A stretch of DNA of 64,000 nt from Xanthomonas melonis (GCF_020783655.1 NZ_JAJGQH010000016.1:1-64000); one strand, 5' to 3'. Numbered from the stretch's first letter, positions 37,026-48,228 are shown. Made by a program: numbers and translations. The notes: generated by a model from the letters alone, not told the origin.

Positions 37026-37903
37026 GCGTCCACAGCGAGCTCCTGAGCGCGAGCGCAGCGGATGGACATCGCTGGCAGCTGATCCGCCATGCGCCTGCAC
37101 AGCCGATCGCCGCGTTGCTGTGGCTACCGGCACTGGGCGTGGCAGCACGGCATTATCAGCCATTCGCGACGGCACTGGCCTCTGCCGGCATCGCGGTGTA
37201 TCTGCACGAATGGCGGGGCAACGGAAGCAGCACGCTGCGCCCATCGCGCCGCCACGACTGGGGCTTTCGCAGCCTGTTGGACGACGACATTCCCGCCAGC
37301 CATGCGCTGCTGGAGCGAGAAGCACCACACCTTCCGCACATCGTCGGCGGACACAGTCTGGGCGGACAGTTGGCCTGCTGCCATGCCGCGCTGCAGCCCA
37401 TGCGCATCGCACACCTGTGGCTGGTTGCCAGCGGCTCGCCCTACTGGCGGCAGTTTCCGCGCCCCCTGCGCTATGCGCTGCCCGTGGCGTATCGCGCCCT
37501 GCCCTGGTTGGCCCGCGTGCAAGGCGTGCTGCATGGGCGGTCGCTGGGCTTCGGTGGCACCGAGGCGCGCAGCCTGATCGCCGACTGGGCACACGTCGGT
37601 CGCAGCAATCGCTATCGCGCCGCGGGTACCGCATGGAATCTGGAACGCGCGCTTGGCGCGCTTACGCTGCCGGTCACTGCTGTGACGTTTGCGCGCGACC
37701 GCTTCGGCCCGCCTGCGGCGTTGCACGCTTTGCTGCGCAAGATGCCGCAGGCACATGCCCACGTACGGCAACTGGACGATGCGCAGCTGGGCGTACGCAG
37801 CGATCATTTCGCCTGGATGAAGACACCGGCCGCCGTAGCCGCCGTGTTTGGAGACTCCTGCGGCAAGGCGGCCGACCGCTGGCGGATTTCACAAAGGGAT
37901 TGA
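37022..37903 (+). CDS. Alpha/beta hydrolase
   Basis: This 293-residue protein has the alpha/beta-hydrolase plan: an oxyanion strand (A-L-L-W-L-P-A-L-G-V), the nucleophile elbow G-G-H-S-L-G-G, an aspartate region after strand 6 (T-F-A-R-D-R-F-G) and a late histidine (R-S-D-H-F-A-W). The lid region around 150-195 is Arg/Trp-rich. No signal peptide is seen. It is translationally coupled to thiD (ATGA), but substrate is unknown; a role in thiamine metabolism is not implied. Confidence 0.82.
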
Positions 37904-37943
37904 CGACCCGTGCGGGCTTCCGCATAATTCCGCTCCTGACGAG

Positions 37944-38020
37944 GCGCCCGTAGCTCAGTTGGATAGAGTACCTGGCTACGAACCAGGCGGTCGGGAGTTC
38001 GAATCTCTCCGGGCGCACCA
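37944..38020 (+). tRNA. tRNA-Arg (ACG), copy 1
   Basis: A 77-base cloverleaf with acceptor stem GCGCCCG/CGGGCGC, D-arm TAGCTCAGTTGGATAGAGTA, anticodon loop CTACGAA (anticodon ACG, read after deamination as ICG), T-loop GTTCGAATC and an encoded CCA end. It is identical to the copy at 38118-38194. Confidence 0.97.
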
Positions 38021-38117
38021 TCTTCAGAAAAGTAAAAAAAAAACAGCATTGAATCGCGGTTTTTTCAGTTGAACCTTCGGTTGCACCGCACCGGATGGAC
38101 AACACAAAACAAGACAT

Positions 38118-38194
38118 GCGCCCGTAGCTCAGTTGGATAGAGTACCTGGCTACGAACCAGGCGGTCGGGAGTTCGAATCTCTCCGGGCGCACCA
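38118..38194 (+). tRNA. tRNA-Arg (ACG), copy 2
   Basis: The sequence is the same 77 bases as the copy at 37944-38020, with 97 bases between the genes. It is followed by a strong terminator, so both are likely processed from one transcript. Confidence 0.97.
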
Positions 38195-38208
38195 ATCTTG
38201 AAGAAAAC

Positions 38209-38232
38209 GACCAGCTTGCTGGTCTTTTTTTT
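38209..38232 (+). terminator. Rho-independent terminator of the tRNA-Arg pair
   Basis: GACCAGC-TT-GCTGGTC forms a 7-bp stem directly followed by eight T residues (38225-38232), 14 bases after the second tRNA. Confidence 0.92.
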
Positions 38233-38351
38233 GCCTGTCGCCATGGCTCCGATGCATCGATGCCCATCGCCGCTGCCGATCGCAGCACTGGCACCGATCG
38301 CGCACATGTCGGCCGACGATCGCTGCGCAGCTCGCATGCATGCACCAGCGA

Positions 38352-39344
38352 TCACACCGTTGCACCTCGCGCGTCTGCGTCCGCGACCACCACGACCGGC
38401 AGCAACGACGTCACCGGATAGCCGGCGTCGTGCCACGCATCCAGCCCACCCCGCAACGGCCGCACATCGCGATAGCCCCGCGCGCGCATGCGTCCGGCCA
38501 GCCAGGCGGCAGACACTTCGCCGGGGCACGCACAGTAGATCACCACGGCACGTTCGCGCGGCACGCTGGCAAGGATCTGCGCCAGCTGCCGCTCATCGGC
38601 GAACATGGCGCCGGGGATCGTGTACGGCTGCAACTCGCGATACCCGGGCGCACGAATGTCCAGCACCGTGGGGCGCTGCGGCTCATCGCCTTCCAGCAAC
38701 GGCAGCAACTCGTCCACCGCAATGCGCGCCTGTTCCAATGACCGCAGCAAGGCATGCCGCCGCCACCAGCGCCAGCCGACATAGCAGGCCAGCAGCACCG
38801 CCAGCACCACCACCGCACCGGAACCCAGCTCGGACAGGAAGACCAGCACGTCCTGCACCTGATCGGCGAACACCGCTCCCAGCCCCAGGCCAACCAGCGC
38901 CCAGAGCGCAGCACCGAACGCGTCGTAGCGCAGGAATGCCCAGAGCCGCACCTGGCTGGCGCCAGCCATCGGCACCGAGACCATCGACAGGCCAGGCACG
39001 AACTTCGCAACTGCCAGCACGCGCACGCCCCAGCGCGAGAAGAACCGCTCGGTCTTCTTCATGCAGGTATCGCGTGACAACGACAGCCGGCAGAGCGACT
39101 GCAAGGTGCGGTTGCCGAAGCGCCGCCCAGCCAGATACCAGGCCAGATCGCCCAGCAGGCTCGCCAATACCGACACGCCCAGCGCCACCAGGCCGGCCAA
39201 CAAGGCATCGCTCCCGCCCGCCAACGCGTAGCCGGCGCCCACCAGCACCAGGGTCGGCAGTGCCGGCACCGGCAGCCCGAGCGACAATGCCAGTACGTTG
39301 GCGAAGACCAGCGCCAATCCGTACTGTTCGATCAAGCCTTGCAT
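38352..39344 (-). CDS. DedA-family membrane protein fused to a rhodanese domain
   Basis: This 330-residue protein has an N-terminal DedA/SNARE-associated membrane domain (about 1-195) with the family's P-G-L-S-M-V-S-V-P-M-A-G re-entrant motif and F-G-A-A-L-W-A-L segment. It is followed by a cytoplasmic rhodanese-like domain (about 215-315) whose candidate catalytic cysteine is Cys271 in V-I-Y-C-A-C-P-G-E. DedA proteins are linked to lipid-carrier or phospholipid flipping and proton-motive-force upkeep; rhodanese domains carry persulfide sulfur or sense redox state. The pairing on one chain suggests sulfur or redox control at the membrane, but no substrate can be named. It is monocistronic and convergent to the tRNAs. 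Confidence 0.88.
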   Translation of the reverse strand: MQGLIEQYGLALVFANVLALSLGLPVPALPTLVLVGAGYALAGGSDALLAGLVALGVSVLASLLGDLAWYLAGRRFGNRTLQSLCRLSLSRDTCMKKTERFFSRWGVRVLAVAKFVPGLSMVSVPMAGASQVRLWAFLRYDAFGAALWALVGLGLGAVFADQVQDVLVFLSELGSGAVVVLAVLLACYVGWRWWRRHALLRSLEQARIAVDELLPLLEGDEPQRPTVLDIRAPGYRELQPYTIPGAMFADERQLAQILASVPRERAVVIYCACPGEVSAAWLAGRMRARGYRDVRPLRGGLDAWHDAGYPVTSLLPVVVVADADARGATV

Positions 39345-39400
39345 GCGGGGGCCCTGCGCGACGGCAAGCGGCCATTATCCGCGCCGCTGCCGATGCCCGA

Positions 39401-40333
39401 CTACCCGACGGCGACGGAACGATACGTTTCCGCAAGCGAGCGCAACCAGTGGTCGAACAAGCCGTCGCCGCGCAGCGCCTGCCGCCACCAGCGCAAAGCC
39501 TCACCCTCTTCGCCGGGCCGCCAGGCCAGAGAGAAGGTTTCGTCGGCCTTGCGCGCGTCCACCGCCACTTCCTGCAGGCGACCGTCCTGCAGTGCCGCAC
39601 GCGCATACGGCTCGGGCAGGAAACCGTAGCCGACCCCGGCCAGTTGCAGCAGCAGCTTGGTCTGCATGTCGGGAACGGTCAGCACGTCGCGCCCGGACAA
39701 CACTCCCACCGTACGCGGCAGCAGACGTCGCGCCGAATCCGCCACCACGATCGCACGATGATCGGCCAGCTCGGCCGCTCCGGGCTGCTGCACATGCGCC
39801 AACGGATGCGTGGCAGCGACCGCGAAGACGAAGCGCAGGCTGCCGATCGGTTCGGCGACATAGCCACCGCCGCTGGGTCCCTCGCCGGCGGCGACGATCA
39901 GATCCACCCGTCGATCCAGCAAGGCTTCCCAGCAGCCGGACAGCGACTCGCTCAGCACGCGCAAGCGCGTGCTGTCGGCCACGGTATAGAACTGCAGGAT
40001 CTGCGCCTGCAACAGCGCCACGGGCAGCACTGCATCCAGCCCGATCGCGAAGTCCGACTCCCAGCCGGAGGCCACCCGCCGCACCCGCACCTCCAGTTCC
40101 TGCGCCGCGCGCAGCAGGTGTCGTCCCTCACGCAACAGCTCGCGACCGGCCTGGGTCGGCGTGGCCTTGGGCCCTACCCGCTCGAACAACTGCACCCCCA
40201 GGTCCTGCTCCAGCTTGGTCACGGTGTAGGAAATGGTCGAGGGCACCTTGAACAAGACCTTGGCGGCCGCGGCGAAGGAACCACGGCGGTCGATCGCATC
40301 CAGGATCTGCAGCGCTTCCAGGCTGATTTTCAT
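39401..40333 (-). CDS. LysR-family regulator, divergent from pirin
   Basis: The 310-residue protein has a winged helix-turn-helix (about 5-65, S-F-A-A-A-A-K-V-L-F-K-V-P-S-T-I-S-Y) and a periplasmic-binding-protein-like effector domain (about 90-295). It is divergent from a pirin gene with 137 bases between start codons. Pairs of this LysR type and a pirin occur across proteobacteria, so it probably controls 40471-41172 and itself. Effector unknown. Confidence 0.88.
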   Translation of the reverse strand: MKISLEALQILDAIDRRGSFAAAAKVLFKVPSTISYTVTKLEQDLGVQLFERVGPKATPTQAGRELLREGRHLLRAAQELEVRVRRVASGWESDFAIGLDAVLPVALLQAQILQFYTVADSTRLRVLSESLSGCWEALLDRRVDLIVAAGEGPSGGGYVAEPIGSLRFVFAVAATHPLAHVQQPGAAELADHRAIVVADSARRLLPRTVGVLSGRDVLTVPDMQTKLLLQLAGVGYGFLPEPYARAALQDGRLQEVAVDARKADETFSLAWRPGEEGEALRWWRQALRGDGLFDHWLRSLAETYRSVAVG

Positions 40334-40470
40334 TGTTCGAATTTTTCGATGATAAGACTCGAATCTACTCGCTTTTTCTTGCGGGCGCAGAAGCGGAGAC
40401 TACGCATCAAGCCGCTGGGCCCGATATTTCACCCCTAGCGAAAGTTCGAATCTACCAAGGAGCAAGCAGT
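40334..40470. promoter_or_regulatory. Divergent LysR/pirin control region
   Basis: This 137-base gap is AT-rich near the LysR start, with two copies of TTCGAAT in inverted or direct form: ATTCGAA-like sequences at about 40335-40341, 40358-40364 and 40445-40451. They could be half sites for the LysR protein. AAGGAG at 40458-40463 is the pirin ribosome binding site. Confidence 0.4.
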
Positions 40471-41172
<702 letters not shown>

Positions 41173-41282
41173 CGCAACCGGTGCCGCCGCACCCTGCCGC
41201 TGAAGCGAGGCGCGGCCAACAACCGCGCACTCGCATGCGTGCGGCGGCTCCGTCGACTCTGCAGCGATCCGCAACGGCCCTT

Positions 41283-41301
41283 GCCGGCGTCCAACGCCGG
41301 C
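41283..41301. terminator. Hairpin between pirin and chemoreceptor genes
   Basis: GCCGGCGT-CCA-ACGCCGGC is a perfect 8-bp stem with a 3-base loop in the 270-base gap between two convergent genes. No T-run follows, so it is only a possible terminator. The remainder of 41173-41442 holds no supported gene. Confidence 0.4.
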
Positions 41302-41442
41302 GCACGCAGGCCGCAGCGGATCGGCCCTTCCGAAGCACCGCCGGCCCACCGACGCAACCCAACGCTGCGCCAGCCGCCTCGGAGACAGCGCCTGCGCCGC
41401 GCTCCGATATGTACGCGCGGCGCAGACGCCCATTCCCTTCCG

Positions 41443-43416
41443 TCAGGCCGCCTGCGGACGGGCCGGTCGCTCTGCGGCCGTGCCGGACTGCGGTGCAGAT
41501 CCGTCGGCATCGCCGTTGACCAGCGCGAACAAGGCATCCGCATCGGCCTCCAGCACACGTGCCGAGCGCGCCAGATCATCGACCATTTGCGCCTGGTCGC
41601 GCGCCTGCACCCCGATGGACTGCAATGCCGTATTGGCGGTGGAGATGTCCTGCGCCTGCTCGCGGCTGGCGCTGGCGATCTGCTCGACGGTGGCGGTGAC
41701 GCGCAACACCGACGTCACCATGTCCTGCATCACCACACCGGCCTGCTCGGCCAGACGCGAGCCATCGCCGACCTGATCGGTCGCATTGTCGATCAGCGAA
41801 CGGATTTCCCGTGCAGACACGCTGCAGCGTTGCGCCAGATTGCGCACTTCGGTGGCCACCACCGCGAAGCCACGCCCCTGTTCGCCGGCGCGTGCCGCTT
41901 CCACCGCCGCATTCAATGCCAGCAGATTGGTCTGGAAGGCGATGCCATCGATGACCTCGATGATCTGGCCGATCCGGTCCGTGGCCGAACGAATACCGGC
42001 CGTGGTCTTGACGACCTGGGCAATGACGTCGGCACCGCGCCGCGCCACCGCCGCCGAGTCTTCGGCCATCTGCCGCGCCGATCCCGCATGCTCGGAATTG
42101 ACCCTCACCGTCGCCGCCAGTTGATCGATCGTGTTCGACGTCCGCGCCACCGCGCTGGACTGGGTGGACGCGCGGCTGACCAATTCCTGATTGCTGGCGG
42201 AGATATGGTGCGACTCGCGCTGCACGTTCTGCGCGATGCTCATGGTCTGTCGCACCAGCGCGTGCATGCGCTCGGCCGAGCGCACCTGGTCGGTGACATC
42301 GGTAGCGTACTTGACCACCTTGTACGGCCGACCCGACACGTCGAGGATCGGGTTGTACGAGGCCTGGATCCACACCGCAGTGCCATCCTTGCGCAGCCGG
42401 CGATAACGCCCCGCATCGAACTGACCGCGCGCCAGCTTTGCCCAGAAATGGCGGTAATCCTCGGACGCACGGTAGGCGGCATCGACGAAGGTTCCGTGAT
42501 GCCGACCGATCGCCTCCTCCGGCGTGTAACCCAGGATCGCCAGGAAGTTTTCGTTGGCGCTCAGCACATGCCCATCCAGATCGAACTCGATCACTCCCAT
42601 GACCTTGTCAATGGCCTGGATGCGGCCATCCGCATCGGCCGAATCGACGACCTGCCGGGTCACGTCGGTGGCGTACTTCACCACCTTGTAGGGGCGCCCG
42701 TGCTCATCCAGGACAGGATTGTAGGACGCCTGGATCCAGACCTCCCGCCCGTCCTTGCCGATGCGTCGGTAGCGACCGGCATCGAATGCGCCGCGCCCCA
42801 GAGAATCCCAGAACGCGCGATAGGCGGCGGACTGGCGTGTGGCCGCATCCACGAACATGCCGTGATGCCTGCCGAGGATCTCATCGAGCCGATAGCCCAT
42901 CACCTGCAGAAAATTCTGGTTGGCATCGAGTATCGTGCCGTCGAGCGAGAACTCGATGACAGCCATCACCTTGTCGATCGCCTCGATCCGCCCTTCGAAG
43001 TCGGCGGTCTGACGTACCTGTTGGGTGATGTCGGTGGCGTACTTCACCACGCGATAGGCCTTGCCGGCGCGATCGAGCAAGGGATTGTAGGACGCGTTGA
43101 TCCAGACCTCGCGCCCGTGCTTGTCCAGCCGGCAGAAACGCCCCGCATTGAAGTCGCCGCGACGCAATGCGTCCCAGAACTGGCGATAGCTCTCGCTGTC
43201 GCGGTCGCTCGTGGTAACGAACATGCGGTGATGCTGGCCAACCACTTCGTCCAGCCGGTATCCCATCAGCGACAGGAAGTTCTGATTCGCATCCAGGATG
43301 CGGCCATCCAGATCGAACTCGATCACCGCCATCACCCGGTCCACTGCATTGGCCTTGTGCTGCAGCGCGCGGCTCCAGAAAGAGAACAGGCGTTCAAACA
43401 GCGGCGATAGGCGCAT
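41443..43416 (-). CDS. Soluble chemoreceptor with three tandem PAS domains
   Basis: This 657-residue protein has no membrane segment. Three PAS domains with a repeat spacing of about 122 residues (about 27-135, 149-257, 271-379) share the phrases I-E-F-x-L-D-G-x-I-L-D-A-N-x-N-F and V-W-I-x-A-S-Y-N-P, including the associated PAC segments. A methyl-accepting signalling hairpin follows (about 395-640), with the conserved tip [27 protein letters not shown]. There is no HAMP domain and no C-terminal CheR-binding pentapeptide. It probably senses redox state or a small ligand in the cytoplasm and signals to CheA. The start at 43416 is preferred because sequence further upstream in the frame is not protein-like. 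Confidence 0.88.
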   Translation of the reverse strand: MRLSPLFERLFSFWSRALQHKANAVDRVMAVIEFDLDGRILDANQNFLSLMGYRLDEVVGQHHRMFVTTSDRDSESYRQFWDALRRGDFNAGRFCRLDKHGREVWINASYNPLLDRAGKAYRVVKYATDITQQVRQTADFEGRIEAIDKVMAVIEFSLDGTILDANQNFLQVMGYRLDEILGRHHGMFVDAATRQSAAYRAFWDSLGRGAFDAGRYRRIGKDGREVWIQASYNPVLDEHGRPYKVVKYATDVTRQVVDSADADGRIQAIDKVMGVIEFDLDGHVLSANENFLAILGYTPEEAIGRHHGTFVDAAYRASEDYRHFWAKLARGQFDAGRYRRLRKDGTAVWIQASYNPILDVSGRPYKVVKYATDVTDQVRSAERMHALVRQTMSIAQNVQRESHHISASNQELVSRASTQSSAVARTSNTIDQLAATVRVNSEHAGSARQMAEDSAAVARRGADVIAQVVKTTAGIRSATDRIGQIIEVIDGIAFQTNLLALNAAVEAARAGEQGRGFAVVATEVRNLAQRCSVSAREIRSLIDNATDQVGDGSRLAEQAGVVMQDMVTSVLRVTATVEQIASASREQAQDISTANTALQSIGVQARDQAQMVDDLARSARVLEADADALFALVNGDADGSAPQSGTAAERPARPQAA

Positions 43417-44166
43417 CACGTCGAAATCCGGGAAAGGGTCGACGTCATTAGCGGCGCACGGACGCCCGACTTGACCTCCGACGCATACCGCACTGCCTCC
43501 GTCACTGCGACTGGCGCAGTCTTCTGCATGTGTGCACTCCCAGCCAAAGCGCACCGAGATTCCGGACTGCGTCACAACGCTCCTGCAGCTGGTACCTGCA
43601 TGCGGACCTACGTGATGCCGGCACACCGAATCGATCGCGTCACAACGACCCGACCCAGGCGAGCGATCGTGCGTTTCTTGTCCGCACCGGCCCGCTTGCG
43701 CGCGCCAATCTGCGATGCGCGACCTACAGCAAGCCGCCGCAGTGCTCGCCAGCAAGCCGGTGCGCTCGACTGGCAAGCCGCCGGCATCGCTCGCAATGCC
43801 ACTGCGGCCTGCTGCGCGCAGGACCGCACCCCAGGCAAGCCCGCGTCAGCAGCAGGTCTGCTTCAGGAACGCGATTGAGCCCGGCGCGCCGTCCATTCGC
43901 CGACGCCACCGTCGCGGCGTATGCCTGATCGTCGGATGCCAACATCCGGATCGATGATCGACGCCGCGGACGCGCGTCGATGTGGAGGAAGCGTCGCCGG
44001 GACGCGGCGGCGTGTACGGCGAACCCATCGCAGCAGCTGTGGCTGGATCGGTTCATCGGCCGAGCTCGCACTACAAACCAACACCACGTTGTCGCACAGT
44101 GCCGTGCGCACCAGGTCCCAGACCGCCAGCGCGAAAACGCGCGCACTCCCGTGGCCCCATCGCACA
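43417..44166. other. Long region with no supported gene
   Basis: About 750 bases upstream of the chemoreceptor gene have several open frames on both strands, none with a recognisable product, convincing start or typical Xanthomonas codon pattern. It may contain the chemoreceptor promoter near 43420-43560, decayed genes, or small RNAs, none of which I can define. Confidence 0.4.
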
Positions 44167-44201
44167 AATAAAAACGCCTGCAAATCAGCGATTTGCAGGC
44201 G
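44167..44201 (-). terminator. Rho-independent terminator after tRNA-Ser
   Basis: On the minus strand an 11-bp stem (CGCCTGCAAAT with its complement, 44191-44201 and 44175-44185) is followed by TTTTATTTG, 10 bases after the tRNA 3' end. Confidence 0.9.
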
Positions 44202-44211
44202 CTTCAGATAC

Positions 44212-44304
44212 TGGCGGAGCGAGAGGGATTCGAACCCTCGATAGAGCTTTTGACCCTATACTCCCTTAGCAGGGGAGCCCCTTCAGCCACTCGGGCATCG
44301 CTCC
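44212..44304 (-). tRNA. tRNA-Ser (GCT)
   Basis: A 93-base tRNA with the long variable arm of serine tRNAs. On the minus strand it starts GGAGCGATGCCCGAGTGGC, has the anticodon loop with GCT (CTGCTAA), the T-loop GGTTCGAATCC and an encoded CCA. Confidence 0.96.
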
Positions 44305-44387
44305 AGTTTTCTCGATCTGCCGCGACATCCGTGGCAGGCCGCGAAGAATACCGGGTAAGAGGGGCTAAGGTAAACCCTTTATCGCGA

Positions 44388-44600
44388 TCAATTCGAAGAA
44401 TCGTCTCCGTGATGCGCGCCGGAAGCGACCGGCTCGTCCCCACGCTGGATACGCTGATAGATTTCTTCGCGATGCACAGCCACATCCTTCGGTGCGGTGA
44501 TACCAATACGCACCTGATTACCCTTGACACCGAGCACGGTAACCGTGACCGAGTCGCCGATCATCAGGGTTTCGCCTACCCGGCGAGTGAGGATCAACAT
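44388..44600 (-). CDS. csrA: Carbon storage regulator CsrA/RsmA
   Basis: This 70-residue RNA-binding dimer blocks or stabilises target mRNAs by binding GGA loops. In Xanthomonas, where it is called RsmA, it is needed for full virulence. Sequence is canonical: [23 protein letters not shown] and [13 protein letters not shown]. An AGGAGA sequence lies 7 bases before the start. It follows alaS by 139 bases, the common gammaproteobacterial order alaS-csrA-tRNA-Ser. Confidence 0.97.
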
Positions 44601-44739
44601 TTTGCAAATCTCCTGGAACCGGTGGTTTTCCCACCAGCATCGACGGCCTCCCGAGTGAGACGCGCCCTACGTAAGGGGAATAGACCAGAAATGTTAGCGG
44701 GACATCCTGCTGGCCATCAAGGCATAGCAGGACAAGTGT

Positions 44740-47388
44740 TCAGCCCAAGTGTTGCTTGACCCAGGAGGCGACCCCGTCGAGCGCGGTGGCAAGGGCGGGC
44801 CCGTCCTCGCCACCACCCTGGGCGAGATCCGGACGGCCGCCGCCCTTGCCTCCGATCTGACTGGCGATATGGCCGAGGAGTTCCCCCGCCTTCACTTTGC
44901 CAGTTGGGCTGCCGTTCACTCCGGCGACCAACGCGACCTTGCCGCCGGAAGCACCGGCCAGCACGACCACCGAATCGCCCAGCTGCTGCTTCAGGCGATC
45001 CATCGCATCGCGCAAGGCTTTCGCGTCGAACCCTTCCAGACGCACGGCGACGACCTTGACCCCCGCCACATCGACGGCACCGGCGCCCAGATCGGCGGTC
45101 GCGCCCGATGCCAGCTTGGCCTTCAACGATTCCAGTTCGCGCTCCAGACGCTTTTGACGCTCGGTCAGTGCGCGCACCTTGTCGACCACTTCGCCGGCAT
45201 TTCCGCCAAGCAGGCTCGCCGCTTCGGACAGGCGCCGCTCTTCGTCGGCGACATGGTCCAACGCCCCTTGCCCGGTCACCGCTTCGATGCGACGTACGCC
45301 TGACGACACGCCGCCTTCGGAGGTGATCTTGAACAGCCCGATGTCGCCGGTACGGCTGACATGGGTGCCACCACACAGCTCGGTGGAGTAGCCGCCCATC
45401 TTCAGCACGCGCACGCGCTCGCCGTATTTCTCGCCGAACAGGGCCATGGCGCCGAAATCCAGTGCTTCCTGCATGGCCATGTTGTGCACTTCGACGCTGT
45501 GATTGGCGCGCACTTCGGCGTTGACCTTGCGTTCGATCACCGCCAGCTCTTCGGCCGTGATCGGCTGGAAATGCGAAAAGTCGAAACGCAGGCGATCCGG
45601 CGCCACCAACGAGCCCTTCTGCTGCACGTGCGTGCCCAACACCTCGCGCAGCGCCGCATGCAGCAGGTGCGTGGCCGAATGGTTGAGGATGGTCTTGCCG
45701 CGACGCTGCGCGTCGATGCCGCCCGCCAGCACATCGCCCAGCGCGAGTGCGCCTTCGGTGATGCGCCCGACGTGACCGTGGAACTGTCCGGCGAATTTCT
45801 GGGTGTCGGTGACGTCGATCGACACCCCCGTCTTGCTCAATCCGCCGCTATCGCCGACCTGGCCACCGGACTCGGCATAGAACGGCGTGCGATCGGTGAA
45901 CACGATGACATCGTCGCCGGCTTCTGCGCGCTCGACGGGTCGCCCCTGCTTGAGCAACGCGACCACCTTGAGCGCATCGGCATCGTGCGCTTCATAGCCC
46001 AGAAACACCGTTGGCGACATGCTGGCGACCAGATCGGCCGGCAGTGCCACACCGCCACCGAACTTGCCCGCCGCACGCGCGGTCTCGCGCTGACGCTCCA
46101 TGGAAAACTCGAAACCTTCCATGTCCACCCGCATACCGCGCTCACGCGCGATGTCGGCGGTCAGATCGACCGGGAACCCGTAGGTGTCGTAGAGACGGAA
46201 CGCGTCGGCGCCCGGAATGACCTCCTGCGAGCGCGCCGCGATCTCGTCGAAGATCTTCATGCCGGCATCCAGCGTCTCGGCAAAGCGCTCTTCTTCGGCC
46301 AACAAGGCACGCGCAACGGTGTCCTTGGCCACCACCAGCTCGGGGTAGGCTTCCCCCATCAGCTCGACCAGGGTGGGCACCATCTTGCTGAAGAACGGCT
46401 GCCGCACGCCCAGCATCCAGCCATGCCGCAGCGCACGCCGGATGATCCGGCGCAGCACATAGCCGCGGCCCTCGTTGGACGGCAGCACGCCATCGACGAT
46501 CAGGAACGAGCAGGCGCGGATGTGATCGGCGATCACACGCAGCGACTTGTTCTCCAGGTCGGTGATGCCGGTCAGTGCGCTGGCCTTGCCGATCAAGGCC
46601 TGGAACAGGTCGATTTCGTAGTTGGTATGGACGTGCTGCAGGATCGCCGCCAAGCGCTCCAGTCCCATGCCGGTATCCACGCACGGTGCCGGCAGCGGCA
46701 CCAGGGTGCCATCGGGCTGACGGTCGAACTGCATGAACACCAGATTCCAGATCTCGATGAAGCGGTCGCCATCTTCATCCGGAGAACCGGGCGGACCACC
46801 GGCGATGTGGTCGCCATGATCGAAGAAGATCTCGGTGCACGGACCACATGGGCCGGTGTCGGCCATCTGCCAGAAGTTATCGGAAGCGTACGGGGCGCCC
46901 TTGTTGTCGCCGATGCGTACGATGCGGCTCTCCGGAACGCCGATCGTGTCGCGCCATAGCGCGAAGGCTTCCTCGTCGGTGTGGTAGACGGTGACCAGCA
47001 GGCGATCGGCAGGCAGCTTCCAGACCTGGGTCAGCAGCTCCCAGGCCCACGCGATGGCCTCTTTCTTGAAGTAATCGCCGAACGACCAGTTACCCAGCAT
47101 CTCGAAAAAGGTGTGGTGACGTGCGGTGTAGCCCACCGAATCCAGGTCGTTATGCTTGCCGCCGGCACGCAGGCAGCGCTGCACGTCTGCAGCGCGCACG
47201 TAGCTGCGCTTCTCCGCGCCGAGAAAGACGTCCTTGAACTGGACCATGCCCGAATTGGTGAACAGCAGAGTCGGGTCGTTGCCCGGCACCAGCGGTGCGG
47301 AGGGCACGATGGTGTGACCCTTGCCCTCGAAAAACGCAAGGAAGTCGCGACGGATCTGGGAAGTGCTGAATTTGGCAGGTGCGTTCAT
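44740..47388 (-). CDS. alaS: Alanyl-tRNA synthetase
   Basis: AlaRS charges tRNA-Ala and edits mischarged Ser and Gly. At 882 residues it has the full set: class II catalytic core (N-terminal R-R-D-F-L-A-F-F to about 460), the editing domain with zinc-binding H-x-x-x-H (S-A-T-H-L-L-H-A-A) and C-G-G-T-H-V, and the C-terminal DHHA1-type domain with a Gly-rich [14 protein letters not shown] end. It lies 101 bases after recX. Confidence 0.98.
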   Translation of the reverse strand: MNAPAKFSTSQIRRDFLAFFEGKGHTIVPSAPLVPGNDPTLLFTNSGMVQFKDVFLGAEKRSYVRAADVQRCLRAGGKHNDLDSVGYTARHHTFFEMLGNWSFGDYFKKEAIAWAWELLTQVWKLPADRLLVTVYHTDEEAFALWRDTIGVPESRIVRIGDNKGAPYASDNFWQMADTGPCGPCTEIFFDHGDHIAGGPPGSPDEDGDRFIEIWNLVFMQFDRQPDGTLVPLPAPCVDTGMGLERLAAILQHVHTNYEIDLFQALIGKASALTGITDLENKSLRVIADHIRACSFLIVDGVLPSNEGRGYVLRRIIRRALRHGWMLGVRQPFFSKMVPTLVELMGEAYPELVVAKDTVARALLAEEERFAETLDAGMKIFDEIAARSQEVIPGADAFRLYDTYGFPVDLTADIARERGMRVDMEGFEFSMERQRETARAAGKFGGGVALPADLVASMSPTVFLGYEAHDADALKVVALLKQGRPVERAEAGDDVIVFTDRTPFYAESGGQVGDSGGLSKTGVSIDVTDTQKFAGQFHGHVGRITEGALALGDVLAGGIDAQRRGKTILNHSATHLLHAALREVLGTHVQQKGSLVAPDRLRFDFSHFQPITAEELAVIERKVNAEVRANHSVEVHNMAMQEALDFGAMALFGEKYGERVRVLKMGGYSTELCGGTHVSRTGDIGLFKITSEGGVSSGVRRIEAVTGQGALDHVADEERRLSEAASLLGGNAGEVVDKVRALTERQKRLERELESLKAKLASGATADLGAGAVDVAGVKVVAVRLEGFDAKALRDAMDRLKQQLGDSVVVLAGASGGKVALVAGVNGSPTGKVKAGELLGHIASQIGGKGGGRPDLAQGGGEDGPALATALDGVASWVKQHLG

Positions 47389-47489
47389 GAGCTGGCATTG
47401 GGCGGGCGGCGGTCCCGGTCACCCAATGAGATGTGGGCGCAGATGAGCGGAACAACCTGAAACCACGAAGGGTAGCAGGCCTGACGCCC

Positions 47490-47978
47490 TCAGTCCTCAA
47501 GCTCGAAGCGCGTGGCGCTTCGGATGCTGCTGCCATCGAACCCCCGCCGGGCCAGCAACTCGGCGGCCTTTCGACGCTGCGACAGATCCACCGGCCCCTG
47601 CTCGCCGAACCGGCGGCGGACCAGATCGCGCGCATTCTCGGTCCAGTCGCCTTCGAAGGTGGCCATCGCAGCGCCAATCGTGTCGCTGTCCAGGCCATGG
47701 GTACCGAGCTCTGCACGGATGTGCAGGGGGCCGTACCCCGAACCTGCCCGGTTTCGTACCACTGCGGCGGCAAAACGGGCGTCGTCCTGCCACCCCTCTC
47801 CCGCCAGCCGCTCCACCGCCGCCTGCGCGGCGTCCGGCTCGATCCCCCGCGCCAGCAGCTTGCGGTTCAATTCCTTGCGCGAATGCTCGCGCCGTACCAA
47901 TAGCCCCAGCGCGCGCTGGACCGGCGTTTGCTCCTTGAACCGGCGCGCTCGCTTGGGTGCGGGCTCCTGCTCGTCCAT
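47490..47978 (-). CDS. recX: RecX, RecA modulator
   Basis: This 162-residue helical-repeat protein caps RecA filaments and limits their growth. It has the typical [16 protein letters not shown] first repeat, G-W-Q-D-D-A-R-F-A, and the last repeat with V-R-R-R-F-G. AGGACAGG upstream supports the start. It follows recA by 250 bases on the same strand and is probably expressed by partial read-through from recA. Confidence 0.94.
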   Translation of the reverse strand: MDEQEPAPKRARRFKEQTPVQRALGLLVRREHSRKELNRKLLARGIEPDAAQAAVERLAGEGWQDDARFAAAVVRNRAGSGYGPLHIRAELGTHGLDSDTIGAAMATFEGDWTENARDLVRRRFGEQGPVDLSQRRKAAELLARRGFDGSSIRSATRFELED

Positions 47979-48175
47979 CGTGACCTGTCCTCGATGACCC
48001 CATCAATGCGCCGTCCCTGGCGCCTGCCCTCCTGGCCCTCGATAGATCTACCGCGAGAAACGACGGCACTGACCCCGCCGCTCCCGCGATAGAAAAACGT
48101 GTAACGACATTGCAGACCGAATACCCCGGGCCTCAGCAGCGGCCGGGGCCGACACGCCGGGCTATGGAGTGCATC

Positions 48176-48192
48176 GCAGCCCGCTGGGCTGC
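48176..48192. terminator. Hairpin between recA and recX
   Basis: GCAGCCC-GCT-GGGCTGC forms a 7-bp stem 36 bases after the recA stop. Without a T-run it may act as a partial attenuator that keeps recX expression below recA. The rest of 47979-48228 holds no gene. Confidence 0.4.
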
Positions 48193-48228
48193 GCTCCCAT
48201 CGGGTGGCCCGGCGGCCAGACAGTCTGG

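Noticed and set aside
37944-38194. The repeated 77 bases as attL/attR of an integrated element
   Set aside because: Both copies are complete functional tRNAs only 97 bases apart, with no integrase or cargo.
38198-40438. A 746-codon plus-strand frame across DedA-rhodanese and LysR genes
   Set aside because: It is antisense to two clear genes, and its Pro/Arg-rich product is typical of shadow frames.
43471-43878. Small open frames in the region upstream of the chemoreceptor
   Set aside because: Starts lack ribosome sites, the products are low-complexity and no frame shows the third-position GC pattern of real genes.
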